From contig NC_135559.1 in NCBI RefSeq assembly GCF_964340395.1, forward strand, positions 14,316,259-14,380,258: a stretch of DNA of 64,000 nucleotides, read 5' to 3'. Within the stretch, counting starts at the first letter, position 1, and the number at the start of each line of letters is the position of its first letter. Source of the stretch: Glandiceps talaboti. Taxonomy: Eukaryota > Hemichordata > Enteropneusta > Spengelidae. Below, piece by piece: positions 50,001-60,492 of the stretch. The position numbers were made by a program, and so were the translations under genes. The notes under the pieces were generated by a model, which saw only the letters and a program-made list of their open reading frames with translations, searched no databases and had not been told where the DNA came from.

Positions 50001-53000
50001 AGTGTGAATATTAAAAGCACCGACGTGTACCCACATACTAAATTTTGTCCATTTTTTTTTGTTTTTAACCAACCAACCAACCAATCAACCAACCAACCAG
50101 CCAGCCAGTCAACCAACCAACCAACCAACCAACAGACCTATTATTTGTAAGCCTTTGTGATACAAAAGATAAAACAAAACAAAAAGTTTTCATTGTGATA
50201 CTTACTGGGCCACAAAACTCCAGGAGATCATCAAATATGCAAATTGACCACTGACGGTCTGACCACGGTCTATCTGGTGCCTAGAGCAAAGTAAAACAAT
50301 AAGATATAGTACAACTGTTAGTCTCAAAATGTGTTTAATTGTACAAAATGTAGGATATTGACAAAATTGTTCATTCAAATTTTTTAAAACAGAAAAGTGA
50401 GAAATTTTCTTTCTTGCTAAGTTAGAGGAAGAATATTAGCCCAAAATAAATCAATCCACAACATGAAGCCTTCACAATAGTGAGGAATTCACTTGGATAA
50501 GTGTAATTTCATTTATGCCAAATTTTTTGTTTCATGAAATAATTCATTTTGGGGTTGCCCATTTTGACATGTACAAGTATTGAAATAACCAATGGGGAAA
50601 TTGTAGTGTGTAAAAATACAAAGCAATCACTGAAACCTCCACTTTGACTGTGATAGTGAACTTTGACCTAGTTCCCCAAATTCATTCTGCCACTAGAGGG
50701 CAGTGCTCATTTGAAAAGTGCTGGAAATTGAAGATCTGAGGTAGGACTACACATTCACAATTCTCAGTACCTGCAATAGAATTCAACCACACAGGTCTGG
50801 CATAAAAATAGCGACTATTCGATTGCTGGGTTGACACTATAACTTCTGCTACACGCACTACACATGCATTACTATAGGCACACGTGAGAATAGGTTGACC
50901 ATCTTGTTCTGCTGACCTACAGCATGGGATAAGATGTTATTGCAGGTACCAAGAATTATGAATACAACAATACTGATATCACACTTAGAGGATTACTTAC
51001 CAGTAACCGGACAAAATGTGGCAGCAGCTGATCAAAAAATGGCAGAACAGTCGCGTGGTATGTTCCGAACAATGCATGCATGACATCAGCTACTTTACTC
51101 AAAGTATAATTATCATCATCATCCTGGAAAAACGAGAATTTAATTTTTTTTAAAATATAATATAATATTGACTTAAGAGGTAAACTGCAAAAAAAATAAT
51201 ATCATATTCAAGAACATGTTGCCACAGCAACCTAGAAATGACTTATCATGAAGTCCATTATAATGTTTTTGCTAAGGTTGGGGAACCTTGGTAACTGAAA
51301 CAGGGAGAGGGGTAAAAATGTCAGTGTTTCCCCATAGAATCTATGATAATTTTGTTTGGGAACCCAGGTAAAATGACATGGGAACCCCAGTAGATTTTAC
51401 CTACTTACTGCCCTTAGCAAAAACACTGCATTAACACATTCGCTGTGATAAAACTCTAGTCAGATTTATTTCTACCTTGAGTACCTTTTGTATTGATTAT
51501 TACTATCAACTTACATAATTTGGGGTGATAAAATAGCACTGCGGTAAACTTTTCAACTTTTTAAAAATTCTGTAAAGAAATCCTACTGCACTTGTGTTCA
51601 ACCATTTCCAGCAATGGTTTATGGGAAACCTCTAGTGATGACAATATTTTTACCTTAATCTCTTTGTCTTGACTTGTTCATACCGAGGTGCTATTTTATC
51701 ACCCAAAATCATACACATATGTAAGTTGATAGCAGTAATCAATCCGATTTCAATAAAAGCAGAAATAGGTCTGACTGGACTTTTCCTTTATGTTGATAGC
51801 AGTAATCAATACAAGTGTACTAAAGGTAGAAATAAGTCTGACTGGACCTCAACTTTATGTTGATAGCAGTAATCAATACAAGTGTACTAAAGGCAGAAAT
51901 AAGTCTGACTGAACTTTTCCTTTAAGTTGATAGCAGTAATCAATACAAGTGTACTAAAGGCAGAAATAAGTCTGACTGGACTTTTCCTTTAAGTTGATAG
52001 CAGTAATCAATACAAGTGTACTAAAGGCAGAAATAAGTCTGACTGGACTTTAACTTTAACACTTGTATTTGCGATATCCTATCACATCAAATTAATTTGT
52101 ATCATAATCTACGTTTGAGAATTCTGGTTTTCCATTGAACCTACCTCATCTTGTAAATTTTCTTCAACAACTTCGTCGTAATCTTCATCTTTCCGTTGTT
52201 CTACAAAGATAGACAAATGATCTTTAGTATTTCTTATTCTAAAAATACTGCAAACCTTATCACCTGTCATATATTTCACACTTAAGCCGATGATATGCAA
52301 AATACTTTACAAGCCTAGTTACTCATCTCATATTTCGCACTTTCAATCTTTACGATTGTGAAAGTACGGCAGCAGAGAACACTGCAAGCACTCATGCAAA
52401 TACCCGAAGTACACCACACTTGCACTCATGCGTCATAGGGATCTGTCATATCATTTACAGTTCATATCTACTCACCTTGCCTTTCAGCATACCTCTTGAA
52501 GTGCTGGTCTAAGATATCTCCCATTATTTTGGCTAGACTGGTAAACTGGGCTTCATCAAGACATCCCATACCTAGGAATTCAACACACTGGACAAACAAA
52601 AAATTTGTGAAATCAGTTTTAACATGTTAGAGGCTGTTAACTGAATATGTTGGACAAACAAGTGTTTTGGAAACTAGCTCTGACCAGTTAGATCCGGTTT
52701 ACTGAACACACTGGGAGAACACACAAACCCAAACAAAACCAGTTCTAACCAGTTAGACCCTGTTTACAGAACACACTGCAAGAGTAAACAAAATTGTGAA
52801 ACCAGCTCTGACCAGTTAGAACCAGTTTATGGAACACAGTGGGAAATGTTCATTAGTTAACAGTACATGATGAAACCTGTTTATATCTTGTATGTTGACA
52901 GTGCTCACTTGACACAAACAAAGTCTGGTGGACACACAAGTTCTCTATAAAATTTATAGTTTTGGGCAACAGATTAAATGGTATAACCTATGACCCTTGA

Positions 53001-53800
53001 TACGCTGCCCTCTGACCCTTCACTGACCTTTGCAAATGAGTCCATGTGTTGGTTGAGAACATCATTTTCTGGTTCAGTCTGTATAGCTTTTAATAATTCC
53101 GGTACGATATAATTCCACATCTGTGTCAAATACTCATCTCCTTTGATCTTGGCACATTCTAATAAAAATGGTAACGACTCGGCCGCTGATAATCTGACAA
53201 GTGGCATCAGTCAAGGAACTTACACTGTGACATATAATTAAAGTTTAAAATGTTTGCTCTTACTTTGTTCATGAAAACACCAACCTAATCTCAATTAAAG
53301 TTGAAGAAAAAGGATATCATCATGAAAGTAGAATTTTAACAGTGGTACCATCAGCTTCACCACTTGTTCTGTGTAATCTGCAAATGCTTCTTTCAGTTCC
53401 CTTGCATAGCATACCAACATCTGACATGCAGTGCTTTTGTCTTCCAATCCCGACGTCTTGATTCCAAAACTTTGCTGTTGTCAGGGAAAGAGAACAAATT
53501 AATTACTGTACAAAACTGGCGGCCATATTAGTTTTCCCATAATTCCTTTGAATGTCAAAGGTCATAAGTTTATATGTCATGGAAGTGTCATACATGATGT
53601 ACTCAAATAACCATACCTATTAACATAAGTAAATTTGAGATGATTTGGTCGCTACAGAGTTAAGAAGGGCCTAAAATTGGTATACTTTCAAAAATAATTC
53701 ACATAAACTGATAAACAATTACCTGGTCACCTAGATTTACAAATTGCCATCCTTCTTCTTCACTGATCTGTTTGGCATCTTCAGCTGCAAGAATAAATAA

Positions 53801-53835
<35 letters not shown>

Positions 53836-56800
53836 AACGTTAGAGTTCATGATGTCTCTGCTAAGACAATGAACTTGTCCCCTAAAACAAAGTGAATGGG
53901 TTTGGTATTTATGTATCATGTAGAAAAATCAAAACTGGCAGCCATATTGGTTTTCCTATAATTCCTTTGAATGTCAAAGTTCACATTTTGTGTTCTGACA
54001 TTTCCTGTAATACAGAAAAAACATGTTTCACACACCATTAGCATTTTGAATATCAAAAAATTGAAAAAAATTTTGTATATTTTTTTAAAATTTGGATGTA
54101 ATTACAGGGGGAATATTAACGAAATTAGTACAAGACTTACTGTCCACAAGTGCAACTTCTGGTTTTATTGAAGCAGCTGTTAACAATGGACCCATCACAA
54201 CTGGTAAATAAGCTTGGAACTCAGATCCTAATAATTTACACATTCTTGCCCAAGCTGAGATCATGAAGGAGATCTGGGGATCGTCATCTTCTAATTCATT
54301 GGTATCGGTTTGTGCTTTTAGTAATAACTGCATCACATCGTTGGCATCTTGACGGAACTAAAACAAAGTAGGTTGAGTTATTAGTTGCAGAGATAACTTG
54401 CATCTGAGTGCATCCATAATGGCTATTTTACAATGTAGTGCAATACTGAGAACATTATTGCACACCTGTATGCAAATGGTATGTAAATGGTATGCAAATG
54501 AGGGTGGTTTGTTCCCTACAGATGAAATTGTGATATCTCGTATGGTTTTTATGAAATGTTGCTACTTCAGATAGACATTGATAACAGAACACTGCAATGC
54601 GCGAGTGCCACTATGGGTACGTACTCCTGGACATTTACACTCATGTTTACTGCATCATAACAATATAAAACTCTAAGTTAATCAGGGAAATCACTCTTAC
54701 CTTTTCTGTGCCAACAGCAAGACCAATCAAACTGATACACTCAATAGTCTTGCCTCTTAACACCCTAAATTCTTGCCTCGTTGCATTCTGCATGATATAT
54801 TTCAGATTTGGCATAAACCTGTCGTAGTGACTGATAAACTTCTCCTCTGCAGTGTCAGCTACAGCTGCCAAGGTGGTCACCATCTGTTCCAACACTAACT
54901 TTGTACCCCTCTCAAGAAGCTGGAGAAAACAGTAAAGGACACAGTCACAAAATGCATGCCAAGTTACACAATGGGGAACTTGCAAACCCGCCATGTTGAA
55001 TGTTGCATCATGGGAAATGTGATAATAAATACTAATCAATTAGTATTGTAAACAATACTGTTACATTGTTTATAACCACAAATAATCAATTCATAGTCAC
55101 TCTGACCATTGTGGGAGGTTTATTTTATCGGTAGCTCCAGATTAGGTATTACGATAACCACAGATAATCCCATAGTCCTTTGCATCTGAGCATGCTCAGT
55201 CTGGATTGCAAGTTCCCTATTTGATGGTGGCTTGGTTTATTCTAATTACTCTTACCTCTTGCAGCTTGGCAGAAATGATTGCCTCTATTTTTTCCAGGAT
55301 TCCGTCTAAGTAATGTGAGAGGAGTGTCTTTGGACAGTCTTCGCTGAAATTAACTAACGCTGCACCAGCATGAGCCTGTACTCTTGGATTAGCGTGGTCG
55401 TCAAGGGCAACCATCAAACCTGGTATGACCTGTCAAAACAAAGTGATATAATTGTCAAAATTTCATACTTTAAAGTTTTACTTTGTTCTATAATGTTTAA
55501 AATACTAGAAAAGTTTTGGTAAAATTTGGATATCTATCCATATCATTAATAAATGTTGTTCATTAACTTCAAATTTTGATGTCATGAGAACAGCCAAGAT
55601 GCTGTAACTCAGCAAAATTGTTGGTCTGCACAGAAACCTGCTGGTCTTGGACCAGTATTCAAGCTTTCAGTTAACTAAGATAGACACAAACTAAATCTAT
55701 TTTTCTTCAATGTGGTAGATTACACAAGTGGGTGATAGCAGTTCCTCTGTTGTGTGATTCTAATCACCCTGTAATCAACATAGTGTAAACATTGGAAGTC
55801 CCAAAACAATACACTGCAAGTTTATGGAACTCTAAATAAACTAGTTTTTAGAGATGCCTCCCTACTGAGACTATAATTAAACCAACATCCACTCAATAGC
55901 TTACAACTGTTGTATTAACATGTTGTGACAATAGTTTTAGTTTGTGTCTATTTTAGTAAACCGAAAGCTCAATTACCAGGGTAATAATTTCATACGTAGA
56001 TGTCACACACAAGTAACCGTAAAGTAGTTTGCTTATGTTTATCCTTACCTCCACATAGTTAAAAACATAATTTTTTCCCAAAATATCAGTCATTACACTT
56101 ATTTCTGGAACTGTATCTACAAGTTTTGCACACACTGATTCTTACCTTGTCATGGAATTTCTTTTCAAAGGACGGTGCAAAGTCAGTGGCCATCTGTCCC
56201 AGTGCATTACAGGCTGCATACCGTACTCTGGGATGTGGATCTTGAATGAATGGCAACACAGTATCTACAATACTGGGTAAAACTGCTTCCATGTATCTAT
56301 GGCAACCTTCACCAATGGCTGATATGGCCATCAGGGCTGCATGCCTAAACCTCCAATCAGCTGTAAGGAGAGTGAATGATTTGGTCAGTTTGCATTGATC
56401 TAAGTGACTACGTAGAAAATAAATGACTAACTCCGATTCAAGACACAGTCCCCTCAAATACATTACGTCTATGTGACTGAACGTCGACGTGATTTTAAAA
56501 GAAATTAGTGGCAACGAAAAGTGTCTGTGATATATAAGAAAGGGCTTGGTTTTGATAATTGACCCTGAATATTGAAGTCAAGATCAAAGGTTAATGTATT
56601 CAAAGAAAGCTTATACCTGATAATATGGGGGTAGACATTTGAACGGAGTCTCTGTGTATTACAGTTTTTGAGTTATGTAGTGCATATAGATTCTTAACTA
56701 TAAATATGGCTGCCATTCGTTTAAATTTGAATGCATCACAAAAACAACGTGACCTGCACATGTCCCATATGTGCCAGGGTTGAAAGAAACTGAGTATTGC

Positions 56801-59800
56801 ATTCTGAGAAATTATTTATCACAGACGTATGCACGGACAGAAGGAGCTCATTGTACTAAAAACCTACACATATGTTGCCATGACAATCATGTGTACCTAA
56901 ATTCAGCATATATATTGAAGGTTTCACAAACAGCAGTGAAAAGGTAATGCAAAAGAACCTTCCTGACCAAAATGATATCACTACCAAGTTTGAATTTCCC
57001 CAAAGAAATTCAATAGATAACAATCTGGCCCACCCTTAGTTCATGAAATATTAGTATATCCCTATTGTTTATACAAAAGACTGATCTATTTTTCAGACTC
57101 ACTAGGGGGTGCTATGAGGGTAGTTTGGACTTACTATTTTGTAACATCTGTGGGATATTTGCAATGATGTGAGGCAGTATGGTTTTACCACCTATACCGA
57201 TTGCAAACCTGTCAAGGGCACTTTCTCCAGCTATGGAGTTACTGTCGTTGTCATCATCTTCAAGTTCATCCGACATTGACCACTCTGGGTCATCTTCAAG
57301 GTCAACCATCATTGCCAACATTTGTGGAACTGAAAAATAAGACAGAATAGATTTATTTGTGAGTAGATGTCACTTATATCATATATTGGGAGTGACCTCC
57401 TCAAAATTCTATGAAAAATAATTTTGGGAAATTATAATAATCTTTATTTATACTGGATAGTGCTTAAGTATGTAAACACTAATCTTCCAAGAAGTCCAGT
57501 GAGGGCCATCCCTCATGGGTTCAGTGTTAATGCAGGAGGAAACCAGAGTACCTGGGGAAAACCTGTGTTGTATGGTAGTCAAACTGAACGACACTCTTCT
57601 TACTTACAGCGTGGTAAATTTAATCTAACCCTGTATGGTATGTTTATAATTGTTGAGTAGGCAAGATCCTCCTCCTAGCGAAAAAATCCTTGGCCTAGGG
57701 AGTCTTTTGCATTGAAAGTCTATGGCATCTTAAATGTTAACTATAAAAATGTTGTAGGCTGACAAAAGGAGAGCGCCACCAGTGTTGGATTATGATAGAA
57801 AATACATAGACCTTCACATACCAATCATAGGAACAAATTTAGATCCATGTTTTCTCAACATGGCTGGCGCTGTCTCTGAAATTGTCACAATGACCTCTAA
57901 CCCCAACTGTCGCCATGTATCTGGTAAATCACTATCTGCAGTAATCTGGGAAAATAAAGAAAGAAAATCTATTTGAAAAATTCTGGAACAATGGAGGATA
58001 AAAGTGTGGCATAAAACATAGTTATTAACAGTAAGGTACTGGTCCAATGGACCAGACAAGGTAAAATTTGTGTGGTCCGCCCAAAAAAATCACTAGTCCC
58101 AGACCCAGGACCAGTGGATTTGTTCACCCTGGAACAACATATTCTTTGTATTTTGTTGTAATTAAATGATTATATCCCAACATCTTTCTACTTTCAGCCA
58201 GGAAAATATGAGTCACCTAAGAGGCTCAGCAGAGGCACTATCCTAGTATTGACAAAACCCCTTAGGTAGCTGATTATTTCCAATATGAATGAAGACAAAT
58301 ATTGGGCAATAATATAAAATACATGTACCTCCCTATAGCACAAATTATAGTTGGCCAATCCTTCGCTTCTTTTGACTCGGTAATACCAAGTTCTGGTTGG
58401 ACAGTACAATATAGTTACTTTGGAACAATAGAATGGAAACGAATGCGATGTCTTGATCCGTCTACTATGGACCTTGATGACGCAATGATTTAACTATTCA
58501 GCGTTGCTGTCTCTTTCCCTCAAGTTCTGGTTGTTAATGTGTGCATGGGCAGCACTCTAAAAATCTAAAATCTAGTTAAGACTCCAACACCATACCTACC
58601 TTCAAAGTAAGTGTAATGACATTCTCGAGTTGACTTCTCAATAGTTTGGGTTGACTTTCCACGAGTTCTATGAGTGACTTCAATAGCGAATCATCATCCT
58701 GTATAGACACACTGTCAGCTACACCCTGTCAACAACAAAGCATTAAACATATTTCAAGTTTCCATAGTTACTAATCTTACATTGGTTGTCAGATAACATA
58801 ACATAACATAGTTTCTTAATATCACAAATTCTCTTTTTATCAGATAAGTCAAACACACAGGGGGACTGATGGTTTAACATATTATCCTTGACACCTTGGT
58901 TTAACATGTTTTTGTTTTTTTGGAAACAGCTTTCTTCATGCAATTGCATGTAAGAATAGTATCAGTGTTTTTGCTATGGGTGGTAAATACGTAAATCTAT
59001 TTGAGTTCCCCTGTCATTTTTAATGGGGTTCCCTACCAGTGTTTTTGCTATAGTTAAATCTAGTACTTGAGTTCCCCGGTTATTTTACCAGGGTTCCCTA
59101 CCAGTGTTTTTGCTATGGGTGGTAAATAGTTAAAATCTACTATTTGAGTTCCCCGGTCATTTTACCAGGGTTCCCTACCAGTGGTTTTGCTATGGGTGGT
59201 AAATGGGTAAATCTACTTAAGTTCCACGGCCATTTTACCAGGGTTCCCTAATCCATTGTTTTGGAAGGGTTCTAAAAAAGGTAAACGCTACCTGTGTTCC
59301 CAAGTCACTTAACTGTGGTTCCAAAACAAAATTCTAGTACAACATATTGGAAACTGCCATTTTATCAAAATTTCTCTACTTTTGTCCGCGAGGTTCCCCA
59401 GATGTATACAAATACATACAAATTGTATCCTTTAGATTCAGCGTTAAATACACACACATTCACTTCATGCTTGTTTGTTTATTTGTACTCTTTACAGAAT
59501 CAACTTTGATATGAAATTAAAACTAGTAAAGAAATGCGGAATTGAAAGTAAGGCTACTGTACATTCCTGATCTATTGTTGACATCAGTCACTTCTTGTCC
59601 AATGCTAGACTGTCAACAGTCGTTTTGACTTTTGTAATTTATCTCTGATACTATTTTTGCAGGTGAAAATAATAGAATTAAAACATGGTGTGCGCACGAC
59701 GTTCCATGAAGTCAAGACGACTGTTCTAACCCACCATACTTTCATTTCTATGAATTATTCATGAGCACCCACCCTTATCTATTTGCATAACGAAATAAAT

Positions 59801-60456
59801 GTAGTCCAATGCCTACTTGTGGACAATTAGGAATCCTTTTTTGTTATTTAAATTATTCATAATAGGGTGGATTGCTTAGGAACAATGGCACATTATAACA
59901 CAAACTCAATAATTGAACTTCGCTTGGCATCAATGTGATTGCCAAGTTTTGTTTTTGCACTTCTAACCAAATTTTGAAAACTTTCACTTCTTCAATAACA
60001 GGTTCTGTATTTACGACCGAGATGTCTGAGATGTTGATAAATTGTTTAAAATTTACTTCTAATGTGATATACAGTGCTGTGTTTCTGGTTATATTTTGAT
60101 GTGTTTATCATCATGTTTTTGACAGAACAAGGACCATAGTGGTGTGACTGATGGTTTACATCATATGTAAACGTGTCGATGTTGCACTTGTGAACGTTCG
60201 TGTTGCGGAGGGTTTTTGTCTTAAACGAATGATGTTCGTTTATTGAGCTTGTGTGACATTGTACAATCATCCCTTACAATGACTTTATACACCTAAAACT
60301 GCTGTGTACTAACCTGCAGTATACCAGGAAGTAACTCAATAAACATTTTAGTCATTGCTGAGTCTTTCTCTTGTGCCAACACAAATGCGATGGTGGCCTT
60401 GCCAGCTGCAATCCGAACCTATTCAGTAAAAAAAACACAAACAATTTATGGAATTT

Positions 60457-60492
<36 letters not shown>

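Noticed and set aside
55953-56135. Possible extra IPO5 exon ([20 protein letters not shown])
   Set aside because: The neighbouring exons 56360-56146 and 55429-55256 join in phase and match human IPO5 without a gap, so this is intron.
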